Below, one piece after another: positions 8,495 to 17,931 of a stretch of DNA of 64,000 nt. The stretch lies in contig NZ_JAZIFY010000001.1 of the NCBI RefSeq assembly GCF_036634195.1, forward strand, positions 3,916,501 through 3,980,500, given 5' to 3'. The translations under genes were made by a program, and so were the position numbers. Below the pieces are notes generated by a model. It saw nothing but the letters and a program-made list of their open reading frames with translations, did not search any database and was not told the origin of the DNA. The stretch is from Streptomyces sp. P9-A4 (GTDB lineage Bacteria; Actinomycetota; Actinomycetes; Streptomycetales; Streptomycetaceae). Each line of letters opens with the position of its first letter. Position 1 is the first letter of the stretch.

Positions 8495-8661
8495 CTTGCG
8501 TTCCCGGGCACGGACCCGGACTCGGACCCCCGCGTGCCCGTACGGGTACGGGTCGGACCCCTGCGGGCAGCGGCCCCCGGCCCTCGCCGAGACCCCCACC
8601 CGCCCCCCCCGCTCCGGTCGTTTTTCCCGGGTTGTCGGTGGACGCCTATAACCTCGTACAT

Positions 8662-10833
8662 GTGTCGTCTCTCGCGCTCTACCGCCGCTATCGTCCCGAG
8701 TCCTTCGCCGAGGTCATCGGGCAGGAGCATGTCACCGACCCGTTGCAGCAGGCCCTGCGGAACAACCGGGTCAATCACGCGTACCTGTTCAGCGGGCCCC
8801 GTGGGTGCGGCAAGACGACCAGTGCGCGCATTCTCGCGCGGTGTCTGAACTGTGAGCAGGGGCCCACGCCCACGCCGTGCGGGGAGTGCCAGTCCTGTCG
8901 GGACCTCGCGCGCAACGGGCCGGGGTCGATCGACGTCATCGAGATCGACGCCGCTTCCCACGGTGGTGTGGACGACGCCCGTGACCTGCGCGAGAAGGCC
9001 TTCTTCGGGCCCGCGTCCAGCCGCTACAAGATCTACATCATCGACGAGGCCCACATGGTCACCTCGGCGGGCTTCAACGCCCTGCTGAAGGTGGTCGAGG
9101 AGCCGCCGGAGCACCTGAAGTTCATCTTCGCCACGACCGAGCCCGAGAAGGTCATCGGCACCATCCGGTCCCGGACCCACCACTACCCCTTCCGGCTCGT
9201 GCCCCCCGGCACCCTGCGGGAGTACCTGGGCGAGGTCTGCGGGCACGAGGGCATCCCCGTCGCGGAAGGGGTGCTGCCGCTGGTCGTGCGCGCCGGCGCC
9301 GGGTCCGTGCGTGACTCGATGTCCGTCATGGACCAGCTCCTGGCCGGTGCCGCCGACGACGGCGTGACCTACGCCATGGCCACCTCGCTGCTCGGCTACA
9401 CGGACGGGACGCTGCTCGACGCGGTCGTGGACGCGTTCGCGGCCGGGGACGGCGCGGCCGCGTTCGAGGTCGTCGACACCGTCATCGAGGGCGGCAACGA
9501 CCCCCGCCGGTTCGTCGCCGACCTCCTGGAGCGGCTCCGCGACCTGGTGATCCTGGCCGCCGTTCCGGACGCCGCCGAGAAGGGGCTCATCGACGCCCCG
9601 GTCGACGTGATCGAGCGGATGCAGGCCCAGGCGTCCGTGTTCGGTGCCGCCGAGCTGAGCCGCGCCGCCGATCTCGTCAACACCGGTCTGACCGAGATGC
9701 GGGGCGCCACCTCGCCCCGGCTCCAGCTGGAGCTGATCTGCGCGCGCGTGCTGCTGCCCGCCGCCTTCGACGACGAGCGTTCGGTCCAGGCGCGCCTGGA
9801 CCGTCTCGAGCGCGGGGCCGCCGCCGCTCCGGCCGCCGCTCAGGCGCCGGTGTTCACCGCGGGGCCGCCCGCGACCGCGCCCGGCCCCGCGCTGGGGTAC
9901 GTCCCCGGGCCCGACGCCCACACCCCGATGGCCCCGCCGCCGCTCCCGCCGTCCCACGCCCCGGCCCCGTCGCAGGCGGCCCCCGCCCCGGCACCCGTAG
10001 ACCCCTCGGCGCCCGCCCACGCCCCGGCCCCGTCGGAGGCGGCACCCCCCGCGCAGACGCAGCCGTCCGCCCCCGCCGCCCCCCGGCCCGGCGCCTGGCC
10101 CGGTGCCGCCACTCCCGGTGGTGGCGCGCCCGGCGCCTGGCCCGGTGCGTCCGCGCCCGCCGCCCCCGCTCCCGTACCGGCTCCGCAGCCGTCCGCGCCG
10201 CAGGCCCCGGCCCCCGCCCCCACCGGAGGCGGCGGCGGTGGAGGCGGTGGCGACACCGCCCAGGTGCGCAACCTCTGGCCGCAGATCCTCGACGCCGTCA
10301 AGAACCGCCGCCGCTTCACCTGGATCCTGCTCAGCCAGAACGCGCAGGTGGCCGGCTTCGACGGGACGACCCTCCAGCTCGGCTTCCTCAACGCCGGCGC
10401 CCGCGACAACTTCGCGAGCAGCGGCAGCGAGGACGTCCTCAAGCAGGCTCTCGCCGAACAGTTCAACGTGAACTGGAAGGTCGAGGCGATCATCGACCCC
10501 TCGGGCGGTGCCGCGCCCCCGCCGGCGGCCACCGGCTTCGGCGGCTCGGGCGGAACCGGCGGCTTCGGCCGCCCGCAGGCCCCCGCCCCGGCGTTCCAGC
10601 AGGCCCCGCCGCCCGCCCCCGTACAGCCGCCGCAGGCGCAGGCCGCGCCCGCGTTCTCCCCGGCGCCCCCGCCGGCGCAGGCCCCCGCGCCCGCGTACGC
10701 GCCGCCCGTGGCGCCCGAGGACGACGTGCCCGAGGAGGACGACCCCGACCTCGTCGACTCGGCGCTCTCCGGGCACGACCTGATCGTGCGCGAGCTCGGA
10801 GCCACGGTTGTGGAGGAATACACGAACGAGTAG
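8662..10833 (+). CDS. dnaX: DNA polymerase III subunit gamma/tau
   Basis: 723 residues. The clamp-loader AAA+ module starts [14 protein letters not shown] and has Walker A GPRGCGKT (45-52), the zinc module with Cys64, Cys73, Cys76 and Cys79, Walker B/DEAH (128-131) and the sensor region [14 protein letters not shown] linker very rich in Pro and Ala (about 385-530) leads to a C-terminal domain ([20 protein letters not shown]) and an acidic tail, as in tau. I use GTG 8662, where family homology begins. TATAAC at 8647-8652 would put transcription almost at this codon. I see no A-rich slippery site for a shorter gamma form. DnaX holds the replisome clamp loader together. Confidence 0.96.
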   Translation: MSSLALYRRYRPESFAEVIGQEHVTDPLQQALRNNRVNHAYLFSGPRGCGKTTSARILARCLNCEQGPTPTPCGECQSCRDLARNGPGSIDVIEIDAASHGGVDDARDLREKAFFGPASSRYKIYIIDEAHMVTSAGFNALLKVVEEPPEHLKFIFATTEPEKVIGTIRSRTHHYPFRLVPPGTLREYLGEVCGHEGIPVAEGVLPLVVRAGAGSVRDSMSVMDQLLAGAADDGVTYAMATSLLGYTDGTLLDAVVDAFAAGDGAAAFEVVDTVIEGGNDPRRFVADLLERLRDLVILAAVPDAAEKGLIDAPVDVIERMQAQASVFGAAELSRAADLVNTGLTEMRGATSPRLQLELICARVLLPAAFDDERSVQARLDRLERGAAAAPAAAQAPVFTAGPPATAPGPALGYVPGPDAHTPMAPPPLPPSHAPAPSQAAPAPAPVDPSAPAHAPAPSEAAPPAQTQPSAPAAPRPGAWPGAATPGGGAPGAWPGASAPAAPAPVPAPQPSAPQAPAPAPTGGGGGGGGGDTAQVRNLWPQILDAVKNRRRFTWILLSQNAQVAGFDGTTLQLGFLNAGARDNFASSGSEDVLKQALAEQFNVNWKVEAIIDPSGGAAPPPAATGFGGSGGTGGFGRPQAPAPAFQQAPPPAPVQPPQAQAAPAFSPAPPPAQAPAPAYAPPVAPEDDVPEEDDPDLVDSALSGHDLIVRELGATVVEEYTNE

Positions 10834-10894
10834 GGGCGTCTCGCTCGGTGGCCCGCACAAGGGGCATCCCGGCCAGCGGGCTACTCTGGCAGGC

Positions 10895-12145
10895 GTGAAG
10901 GTCCTCGTCATCGGCGGCGGCGCCCGCGAACACGCCCTGTGCCGCTCTCTCTCCCTCGATCCCGACGTCACCGCTCTGCACTGCGCGCCCGGCAACGCCG
11001 GAATCGCGGAGGTCGCCGAGCTGCACCCCGTCGACCAGCTGGACGGCGAGGCCGTCGCGCGCCTCGCCACCGGGCTCGGCGCCGACCTGGTCGTCGTCGG
11101 CCCGGAGGCCCCGCTCGTCGCCGGTGTGGCCGACGCCGTCCGCGCGGCCGGCATCCCCGTCTTCGGCCCGTCGCGCGAAGCGGCGCAGCTGGAGGGCTCC
11201 AAGGCGTTCGCCAAGGACGTCATGGCCGGCGCCGGGGTGCCCACCGCCCGCAGCTACGTCTGCACGACCCCCGAGGAGATCGACGAGGCGCTCGACGCCT
11301 TCGGCGCTCCGTACGTGGTGAAGGACGACGGCCTCGCCGCCGGCAAGGGCGTCGTCGTGACCGACGACCTCGCCGTGGCCCGGGCCCACGCGCTCGCGTG
11401 CGACCGGGTGGTCATCGAGGAGTACCTCGACGGCCCCGAGGTCTCGCTCTTCGCGATCACCGACGGCACCACCGTCCTCCCGCTCCGGCCCGCGCAGGAC
11501 TTCAAGCGCGCGCTCGACGGCGACGAGGGCCCGAACACCGGCGGCATGGGCGCCTACTCGCCGCTGCCCTGGGCCGATCCGAAGCTGGTCGACGAGGTCC
11601 TGGAGACCGTCCTCCAGCCGACCGTGGACGAGCTGCGCCGCCGTGGCACGCCGTTCTCGGGCCTGCTGTACGCGGGTCTGGCGATCACCGGCCGCGGTGT
11701 GCGGGTCATCGAGTTCAACGCCCGCTTCGGCGACCCCGAGACCCAGGTCGTCCTGGCCCGGCTCCGTACCCCGCTCGCGGGCGTCCTGCTGAACTCGGCC
11801 AACGGCACCCTGGACGACCAGGCTCCGCTGAGCTGGAGCGACGACGCCGCCGTGACCGTGGTCGTCGCCTCCCACAACTACCCGGACACCCCGCGCACCG
11901 GGGACCCGATCGAGGGTCTGGGCGAGATCGCCGAGCAGGACGCGCCGCACGCGTACGTGCTCCACGCCGGTACGAAGCGGGACGGCGACGCGATCGTGAG
12001 CGCCGGTGGCCGCGTCCTCTCGGTCACCGCCGTCGGTACGGACCTGGCGGAGGCCCGCGAGCGCGCCTACGCGGCGGTCGGCCGCATCCGCCTTGACGGC
12101 TCGCAGCACCGTACGGACATCGCGCGGAAGGCCGCCGAGGCCTGA
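10895..12145 (+). CDS. purD: Phosphoribosylamine-glycine ligase (GAR synthetase)
   Basis: 416 residues, full length. It starts [15 protein letters not shown], has the ATP-grasp domain ([24 protein letters not shown]), [12 protein letters not shown] and a metal-site strand [13 protein letters not shown]. It joins glycine to 5-phosphoribosylamine using ATP, step 2 of purine synthesis. GTG 10895 is the family start; a frame reaching 10808 only adds unrelated residues. There is no clear ribosome site, so translation may begin at or near the mRNA 5' end (TACTCT lies about 10 nt upstream). Confidence 0.97.
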   Translation: MKVLVIGGGAREHALCRSLSLDPDVTALHCAPGNAGIAEVAELHPVDQLDGEAVARLATGLGADLVVVGPEAPLVAGVADAVRAAGIPVFGPSREAAQLEGSKAFAKDVMAGAGVPTARSYVCTTPEEIDEALDAFGAPYVVKDDGLAAGKGVVVTDDLAVARAHALACDRVVIEEYLDGPEVSLFAITDGTTVLPLRPAQDFKRALDGDEGPNTGGMGAYSPLPWADPKLVDEVLETVLQPTVDELRRRGTPFSGLLYAGLAITGRGVRVIEFNARFGDPETQVVLARLRTPLAGVLLNSANGTLDDQAPLSWSDDAAVTVVVASHNYPDTPRTGDPIEGLGEIAEQDAPHAYVLHAGTKRDGDAIVSAGGRVLSVTAVGTDLAEARERAYAAVGRIRLDGSQHRTDIARKAAEA

Positions 12146-12425
12146 TTCGGGCCGGTATCAACCGGAATCTCCGGGTTCCTCTTGTGGCCGTGCGGTGGAG
12201 AAGCAGTGCACCGTACGGCCGCCCGAGCGCCATCACCTTTGCCCAAAGCCATTCCATCGAGTGACGGCACGGCCATACGGGTGACGCCCGCCACAGCCCC
12301 AACTAGGGTGCGGCGAAGGCGTTCCGGCACTTGGCCCACCGGCATTGCGATGTCAGTGGCGGGTGCCACAGTGGGGGAGTGAGCAACACCGCCACAGGCA
12401 GTCCCGACGTGGGCAGGAGGGGGTG

Positions 12426-14411
12426 ATGTACGGCGTGTCCGGTACCGGTTCCGTTGTCGGCGAGGAGTGGGGTGCGCGGGCCGCGCACTCCCGGGCCCTC
12501 GCGGTCCTCAGGGTCCGCGGTAGGGCGCTGGGCCTCGCGGTCCTCCCCGCCGCCGTCGCCGTCGTGCTGTACGCGGGCGGGGTCACCGGCCACTTCACGG
12601 GCGCCGGCTGGGACACGGCCCGCTGGGTGGTGACCGTCCTCGCGGTGCTCGTCCTGGTCGCCGCCACGACCGTCGCCCTCGTCGTCGTACGGGCCCGCCC
12701 GGCCGCGACACCGACGGTGGAGCTCTCCGAATCCGCCGCGCCCGACCTCTACCGGCTCGTCCGGGACCTCGCCGACCGGCTCGACGTCCCCGCCCCCGCC
12801 GCGATAGCCCTGACCCCGGACTGCGACAGCTGGCTGGAGGACCGCACCCACCGGGCGCACCGGTCCCCCCACGCGCTGCGCGCGCCGTCCGGTGGGGCGG
12901 GCGGCAGCGGCGGCTCCGACGGTGCTCCCGTCCTCGTCATAGGTTCGCCCTTCCTGTGGTGGATGCGCGTGGGCGAGCTGCGGGCCGTCCTCGCCCCCGT
13001 CGTCGCCGGTACGGGCCCCGCCGCACACCCCGACATAGCCGCCGCCCGCCGCTTCGTCCGAGGTCTGGACGCCGCCGTGGCCGTGCCCGGCGACCCCGGC
13101 CTCGACTCCGTCCGCCGGCTCGGCGCGCGTGGTGTCGGGCAGGTCGCCCGGGTCCTGCTCCGCGCCTGTCGCGGGCACGCCGCCGAGATGGAGCGCGGGG
13201 TCGCCGCCGCCGGCTCGGAGCGCGCCCAGGCCGTGGACTACGGCGTACGGATCGTCGCCCAGGAGCAGGTCGGCCTCGCCTACGCGGGCTGGGACCGCCT
13301 CCTGACCCGGGTCGCGCTGCCCGCCTGGCGGATGGGCCGCTGGCCCGCCAAGCTCGACGCGGGCGTGGTCTCCGCCCTGAGCGAACTCTCCCGCCGGGAC
13401 CGGCTCGCGGACGGATTCTCGTCCCGGCTCAGCGAGCGCCCGGCCTGCGACCTGCTGGAGGAGCCGGGTGTGGTCGACGAGGCCACCTCCCTGCTCGCCG
13501 CCCGCCTCTTCCACGGCGGCCCGGCCGAACCCGGCCCCGACTGGTCGCCGGTGGAGTGGAGCGAGTACCCGGAGGAGGTCGTCGACCGGAAGTGGCGTAC
13601 CGACGCGGCCCGGCTCCATGAGGTCCTCGACGGGCTGGGCGTCGCCGACTCCCCGGCCGGGAAGCCGACGGGCGCCGACGGCCCGACGCTGACCAGGGTG
13701 ATCGCCCACCTGTCCACGACTCCGGGGAAGCCGACGCATGGGGTGACGGAGACGGCGGAGGCAGGGGCAGAGGCAGAGGCAGGGGCAGAGGAGACGGGCG
13801 GCCCGGACACCGACGGCCCGGACACCGACGTCCTGGAGACCGACGACCCCGACGTCACCGACGACGGCGCCCACCTCCTCGACGAAGTCGAAGTCGATCC
13901 CGAAACCGGCATCGGTGACGGTATCGACAGCGAGCCCGTCAATCCCGCCGCCGAAGCACTCGCCGCCGCGCTGAGTGTTCTCCTCGCCCGCGAGGAGGCC
14001 GCCCGGGAAGCCCGTGTGGCCACTGCCGCCACGGCGTCCGCCCCGGCCGCCACCCCCGCGGAAGCGGCCTCCCGGAGTGCCGGGAGCGACGACCGGACCG
14101 GCTCCCCGCCCCCCGTGGTCAGCGGCCCCGACGGGCCCCTGCCGCTGTTCCCGCTCCAGCCGCCCCGCAGTGGCCGCGACCTGCTCGCCGACCATGTGAC
14201 CGCGATGGTCTGCTGTGCGGCCGTGGACACCGCCGAGGCCGTCCCCGGCCTCGACTGGCTCGACGGGCCCGCCCTCCTGGTCGGCGGCGAGCGGGCCGCC
14301 GATCTGGGCCCCCGGGTCCTCGCTCTCGTCGAGGACGGCGATCCGGAGCCGCTGCGCGTCTGGCTGGCGCGTACGGGCGTCCGCCCCGAGAAGCCCGTGC
14401 GCCTGATCTGA
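12426..14411 (+). CDS. Membrane protein resembling an M48-type peptidase that lacks the zinc motif
   Basis: 661 residues. Two membrane helices near the start (about 34-57 and 67-88) are followed by LYRLVRDLADRLDVPAPAAIALTPD, a GSPFLWWMRVGELRAVLAP stretch, then HPDIAAARRFVRGLDAA and a segment of long helices. That order looks like M48 (Ste24/HtpX) membrane proteases, but where their HExxH would be the sequence reads LAPVVAGTG, so no zinc site is visible. The C-terminal third is acidic and low in complexity, ending in a conserved LDWLDGPALLVGGERAADLGPRVL. AGGAGG is 5 nt before the ATG. Its position beside purD is conserved in Streptomyces as I recall. The M48 link is my inference. Confidence 0.7.
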   Translation: MYGVSGTGSVVGEEWGARAAHSRALAVLRVRGRALGLAVLPAAVAVVLYAGGVTGHFTGAGWDTARWVVTVLAVLVLVAATTVALVVVRARPAATPTVELSESAAPDLYRLVRDLADRLDVPAPAAIALTPDCDSWLEDRTHRAHRSPHALRAPSGGAGGSGGSDGAPVLVIGSPFLWWMRVGELRAVLAPVVAGTGPAAHPDIAAARRFVRGLDAAVAVPGDPGLDSVRRLGARGVGQVARVLLRACRGHAAEMERGVAAAGSERAQAVDYGVRIVAQEQVGLAYAGWDRLLTRVALPAWRMGRWPAKLDAGVVSALSELSRRDRLADGFSSRLSERPACDLLEEPGVVDEATSLLAARLFHGGPAEPGPDWSPVEWSEYPEEVVDRKWRTDAARLHEVLDGLGVADSPAGKPTGADGPTLTRVIAHLSTTPGKPTHGVTETAEAGAEAEAGAEETGGPDTDGPDTDVLETDDPDVTDDGAHLLDEVEVDPETGIGDGIDSEPVNPAAEALAAALSVLLAREEAAREARVATAATASAPAATPAEAASRSAGSDDRTGSPPPVVSGPDGPLPLFPLQPPRSGRDLLADHVTAMVCCAAVDTAEAVPGLDWLDGPALLVGGERAADLGPRVLALVEDGDPEPLRVWLARTGVRPEKPVRLI

Positions 14412-14641
14412 GCCCGGCCGGGACCACGAGAGCGCACCCCCGCCCCACGGGAGCCCGCCCCCGCCCCGCCCCACCCCTCCCGGAGCCCTGAGTTCCACTC
14501 TCGTCAATTCACGACGAACGGTGACGGAGTGCGTGCGTTATGTGATGTGCTGGAGACCGTCACTGACAGAGGCACGGACCAGCGGCATCGACCAGCCACG
14601 AGCCGATCACCGACCCGGGGGAGTCGAGGGAGGGGCGCAGC

Positions 14642-16102
14642 ATGGGGGCTGACCAGATCAGGCGGTGGGAGTCGGGCGCGCTCGCGCACGCCGTCACCGA
14701 TCCCTTCGGCCAGGGCCCGCTGCCCTGGCTGCGCGGTTCCGAGAACTACTTCGACGACACCGGCCAGATGGTCCCCTGGTACGCGGACGAGATCCTGGCC
14801 AGGGGCGGCTGCGGAGGCCCGCGTACGGCCGACGACGTCCGGCGCCAGATCAAGGGCTTCGCGTCCGTCGGCGCCGTGTCACCGGGCGAGTCGATCGACT
14901 TCCACATCACGGTGGACCCGCCGCAGCAGTTCTCGGTCGACGTCTACCGGATCGGCCACTACGGCGGCGACGGCGCCGCGAAGATCACCACGAGCCCGCG
15001 TCTCTCCGGGATCGTCCAGCCCGCCCCGCTCACCGCCGACCGCACGGTGTCGTGCCACCACTGGTGGCAGTCCTGGCGGCTGCAGGTCCCGTCCTACTGG
15101 TCGATCGGGGCGTACGTCGCCGTGCTCACCACCGCCGACGGCCACCGCTCGCACATCCCCTTCACGGTCCGCGACGACCATCCGGCCGATCTGCTCCTGG
15201 TCCTCCCGGACGTGACCTGGCAGGCGTACAACCTCTATCCGGAGGACGGCCACACCGGCGCGAGCCTGTACCACGCGTGGGACGAGGACGGCAGGCTGCT
15301 CGGTGAGGAGGAGGCGGCCGTCACGGTCTCCTTCGACCGCCCGTACGCGGGCGCGGGGCTGCCGCTGCACGTCGGACACGCGTACGACTTCATCCGCTGG
15401 GCCGAGCGCTACGGCTACGACCTGGCGTACGCCGAGACGCGCGATCTGCACGCGGGCCGGGTCGACCCCAGCCGCTACCGGGGCCTGGTCTTCCCCGGGC
15501 ACGACGAGTACTGGTCGGCGCCGATGCGGCGGACCGTCGAGCTCGCCCGCGACCAGGGCACCTCGCTGGTCTTCCTCTCCGCGAACACCATGTACTGGCA
15601 GGTGGAGCTGGGCCCTTCGCCGTCCGGGGTGCCGGACCGGCTGCTCACCTGCCGCAAGCGGCGCGGCCCCGGCCGCCCCGCGCTCTGGCGCGAGGTCGAC
15701 CGCCCCGAGCAGCAGCTCCTCGGCATCCAGTACGCGGGCCGGGTGCCCGAACCCCACCCGCTGGTCGTACGGAACGCCGACCACTGGCTCTGGGAGGCCA
15801 CCGGGGCCGGCGACGGCGACGAGCTGCCGGGCCTGGTGGCGGGCGAGGCCGACCGCTACTTCCCGCGTACGGCGCTCCCCGAGCACCAGGGCCGTATCCT
15901 GCTCGCGCACTCGCCCTACCGGGACGGCGAGGGGGCCCTGCGCCACCAGGAGACCTCGCTCTACCGGGCCCCGTCCGGGGCGTGGGTCTTCGCGTCCGGC
16001 ACCTTCGCCTGGTCGCCGGCGCTGGACCGGCCCGGCCATGTCGACGCCAGGGTCCAGCGCGCCACCGCGAACCTCCTCGACCGGATCTGCAAGAGGGACT
16101 GA
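14642..16102 (+). CDS. N,N-dimethylformamidase beta-subunit-like protein
   Basis: 486 residues. After an N-terminal extension there is a beta-rich domain (about 70-180: GESIDFHITVDPPQQFSVDVYRIGHYGGDGA, then WSIGAYVAVLTT). The rest resembles the large-subunit C-terminal domain of N,N-dimethylformamidase: DLLLVLPDVTWQAYNLY, FDRPYAGAG, DFIRWAERYGYDLAYAETRDLH, VFPGHDEYWS, FLSANTMYW. True dimethylformamidase cleaves DMF to dimethylamine and formate; most actinobacterial homologues have no tested substrate. There is no signal peptide. GAGGGAGG precedes the ATG. It lies between purD and purC without an obvious link to purines. Confidence 0.8.
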   Translation: MGADQIRRWESGALAHAVTDPFGQGPLPWLRGSENYFDDTGQMVPWYADEILARGGCGGPRTADDVRRQIKGFASVGAVSPGESIDFHITVDPPQQFSVDVYRIGHYGGDGAAKITTSPRLSGIVQPAPLTADRTVSCHHWWQSWRLQVPSYWSIGAYVAVLTTADGHRSHIPFTVRDDHPADLLLVLPDVTWQAYNLYPEDGHTGASLYHAWDEDGRLLGEEEAAVTVSFDRPYAGAGLPLHVGHAYDFIRWAERYGYDLAYAETRDLHAGRVDPSRYRGLVFPGHDEYWSAPMRRTVELARDQGTSLVFLSANTMYWQVELGPSPSGVPDRLLTCRKRRGPGRPALWREVDRPEQQLLGIQYAGRVPEPHPLVVRNADHWLWEATGAGDGDELPGLVAGEADRYFPRTALPEHQGRILLAHSPYRDGEGALRHQETSLYRAPSGAWVFASGTFAWSPALDRPGHVDARVQRATANLLDRICKRD

Positions 16103-16118
16103 GCGGGGGGTCACAGGG

Positions 16119-16140
16119 CCGGGCGGCCGGGGCCGCCCGG
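16119..16140 (+). terminator. Hairpin after the DMFase-like gene
   Basis: CCGGGCGGCC and its complement form a short, strong G+C stem 17 nt after the stop codon, with no U-run, as is common in Streptomyces. Confidence 0.6.
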
Positions 16141-16190
16141 ATGTGCGAGAGAATCGGACACGCTCCTGGATCAACCTACGCGGAGGAACC

Positions 16191-17099
16191 GTGTCCGGAT
16201 TCGTAGAAAAGCCCGAGCCCGTCCAGGTCCCGGGCCTGACCCATCTCCACACGGGCAAGGTGCGCGACCTGTACCGCGACGAGGCCGGTGACCTCGTGAT
16301 GGTGGCGAGCGACCGCATGTCCGCGTTCGACTGGGTGCTGCCCACCGAGATCCCCGACAAGGGCCGGGTCCTCACCCAGCTCTCCCTGTGGTGGTTCGAC
16401 CAGCTCTCCGACCTGGTCCCGCACCACGTCCTCTCGACCGAGCTGCCGGCCGGCGCCCCCGCCGACTGGGCGGGCCGCACCACGGTCTGCAAGTCGCTGG
16501 ACATGGTCCCCGTCGAGTGCGTGGCCCGCGGCTACCTCACCGGCTCCGGGCTCCTGGAGTACGACGAGTCCCGTACGGTGTGCGGCCTCGCGCTCCCCGA
16601 GGGGCTCAGCGACGGCTCCGAGCTGCCCGCCCCGATCTTCACCCCGGCGACGAAGGCCGCCGTCGGCGACCACGACGAGAACGTCTCCTACGAGGAGGTC
16701 GCCCGCCAGGTCGGCGCCGAGACCGCCGCGCTGCTGCGGCAGACGACCCTCGCCGTGTACGGCAGGGCCCGGGACATCGCCCGCGACCGGGGGATCATCC
16801 TCGCGGACACCAAGTTCGAGTTCGGCTTCGACGGGGAGACGCTGATCCTCGCCGACGAGGTCCTCACCCCGGACTCCTCGCGCTTCTGGCCGGCCGACCA
16901 GTGGCAGCCGGGCCGCGCCCAGCCCTCGTACGACAAGCAGTTCGTCCGCAACTGGCTGACCTCCCCGGCCTCCGGCTGGGACCGCAAGAGCGAGCAGCCC
17001 CCGCCGCCGCTCCCGCAGGACATCGTGGACGCCACGCGTGCCAAGTACCTGGAGGCGTACGAGCTGCTGACCGGCAAGGCCTGGTCCGACAGCTTCTGA
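16191..17099 (+). CDS. purC: SAICAR synthase
   Basis: 302 residues, the longer actinobacterial/eukaryote-like form. Key stretches are HTGKVRDLYRDEAGDLVMVASDRMSAFDWVLP, VPVECVARGYLTGSG, FTPATKA, DENVSYEE, ILADTKFEFGF, LADEVLTPDSSRFWP and QPSYDKQFVRNWL. It condenses CAIR with aspartate using ATP. GTG 16191 is preceded by GGAGG at the right distance. It is monocistronic here, ending in two hairpins before tRNA-Gly on the other strand. Confidence 0.97.
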   Translation: MSGFVEKPEPVQVPGLTHLHTGKVRDLYRDEAGDLVMVASDRMSAFDWVLPTEIPDKGRVLTQLSLWWFDQLSDLVPHHVLSTELPAGAPADWAGRTTVCKSLDMVPVECVARGYLTGSGLLEYDESRTVCGLALPEGLSDGSELPAPIFTPATKAAVGDHDENVSYEEVARQVGAETAALLRQTTLAVYGRARDIARDRGIILADTKFEFGFDGETLILADEVLTPDSSRFWPADQWQPGRAQPSYDKQFVRNWLTSPASGWDRKSEQPPPPLPQDIVDATRAKYLEAYELLTGKAWSDSF

Positions 17100-17110
17100 G
17101 CCCCCGTCCT

Positions 17111-17154
17111 GGCCCCGGCCCCCGGCGTTCGCGTCGGGGGCCGGTGTCGGGGCC
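17111..17154 (+). terminator. purC terminator hairpin
   Basis: CCGGCCCCCGGCG and the near-complement CGTCGGGGGCCGG surround a TTCG loop, with an outer GGCC...GGCC arm. It begins 12 nt after the purC stop. Confidence 0.8.
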
Positions 17155-17172
17155 ACCCGTACGGGTACGAGA

Positions 17173-17201
17173 AAGCCCCCGGTCGATTCGACCGGGGGCT
17201 T
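17173..17201. terminator. Terminator between purC and tRNA-Gly
   Basis: A 13-bp stem (AAGCCCCCGGTCG with its complement around ATT) sits 5 nt past the 3' end of tRNA-Gly on the minus strand and also backs up the purC terminator. Confidence 0.85.
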
Positions 17202-17206
17202 CTTCA

Positions 17207-17282
17207 TGGAGCGGACGACGAGATTCGAACTCGCGACCCTCACCTTGGCAAGGTGATGCTCTACCAACTGAGCCACGTCCGC
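17207..17282 (-). tRNA. tRNA-Gly (GCC), CCA encoded
   Basis: Minus strand: GCGGACGTGGCTCAGTTGG at the 5' end, anticodon loop CTTGCCAAG giving GCC, T-loop GTTCGAATC, acceptor stem GCGGACG/CGTCCGC, then T and an encoded CCA. A second copy with identical body lies at 19060-19132 but lacks the CCA. Confidence 0.96.
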
Positions 17283-17304
17283 ATGCGCCGTAGCGCGGGG
17301 CCAA

Positions 17305-17931
17305 CTATACCCAACCTTTCGCCTGTGCGAGACGCACCGCCGTGTGCCGGTTCTCCGCACCGAGTTTCGCGGCGGCCGACGAGAGGTAGTTCCGGACGGT
17401 TCCGGGGGAGAGGGAGGCGCGCCGGGCGATCTCCGCGACGGGCGCCCCGTCGGCGGAGAGTTCGAGCACCTCGGCCTCCCTGGCGGTCAGCGGGGAGTCC
17501 CCCGCGGCGATGGCGTCGGCCGCCAACTCCGGGTCCACATAACGGTTTCCGGCGTGTACGGCACGGATGATCTCGGCGAGCCGCTGGGCGCTGACGGTCT
17601 TCGGCACGAAGCCGCGGACGCCGGCCGCGAGGGCCCGCTTGAGGTGCCCGGGGCGGCCGTGACCGGTCACGATCATGGTGCGGCAGCCGGGCAGTTCGTC
17701 CCGCAGCGCTGTGGCGACCCTCACACCGTCCGCGCCGAGGTCGACGCTCCGGAGGGAGCTGCGTACGGCCTCGACCATGAGGAGGGGCACGAGGAGGGCG
17801 CCGACGAGCGCGGTGCGGTTGCGGCCGAGGAGGGTCAGCTCGGCCCGCCCGAGCGCGAGGAGCCGCGTACGGGAGGGGAAGCGCCGGGCGGGCAGGTGAC
17901 GGGGAGGGAGGTGCCGGGCTGGGCTGCTCAT
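17305..17931 (-). pseudogene. In-frame fusion: ABC-2 permease start joined to NarL-type response regulator end
   Basis: 208 codons. Residues 1 to about 65 look like the beginning of an ABC-2 permease (an Arg-rich leader, LLALGRAELTLLGRNRTALV, then the hydrophobic ALLVPLLMV). From about residue 66 (GADGVRVATALRDELPGCRTMIV) to the end it is the second half of a NarL/DesR-type response regulator: GFVPKT with the conserved Lys, the alpha5 segment, then a LuxR-type HTH (LTAREAEVLELSADG...SPGTVRNYLSSAAAKLG). The phosphoacceptor Asp of the receiver, the rest of the permease and any sensor kinase gene are missing. Its start overlaps the ATPase stop (ATGA). The usual order in such loci is ATPase, permease, kinase, regulator, so one deletion of about 2 kb explains it. 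Whether the hybrid is made or binds DNA is unknown. Confidence 0.85.

Noticed and set aside
8662-10833. Programmed frameshift in dnaX producing a gamma form
   Set aside because: No A-rich slippery heptamer or following hairpin is visible; the sequence is continuous Pro/Ala-rich coding DNA.
8413-11244. Very long minus-strand open frame (943 codons) across dnaX and purD
   Set aside because: It is the antisense of conserved genes on the + strand; its translation has no family features and is the open-frame artefact usual in high-G+C DNA.
17305-17931. Two separate overlapping genes instead of a fusion
   Set aside because: There is one uninterrupted frame from the coupled ATG at 17931 to the stop; no stop or start with a ribosome site separates the permease-like and regulator-like parts.
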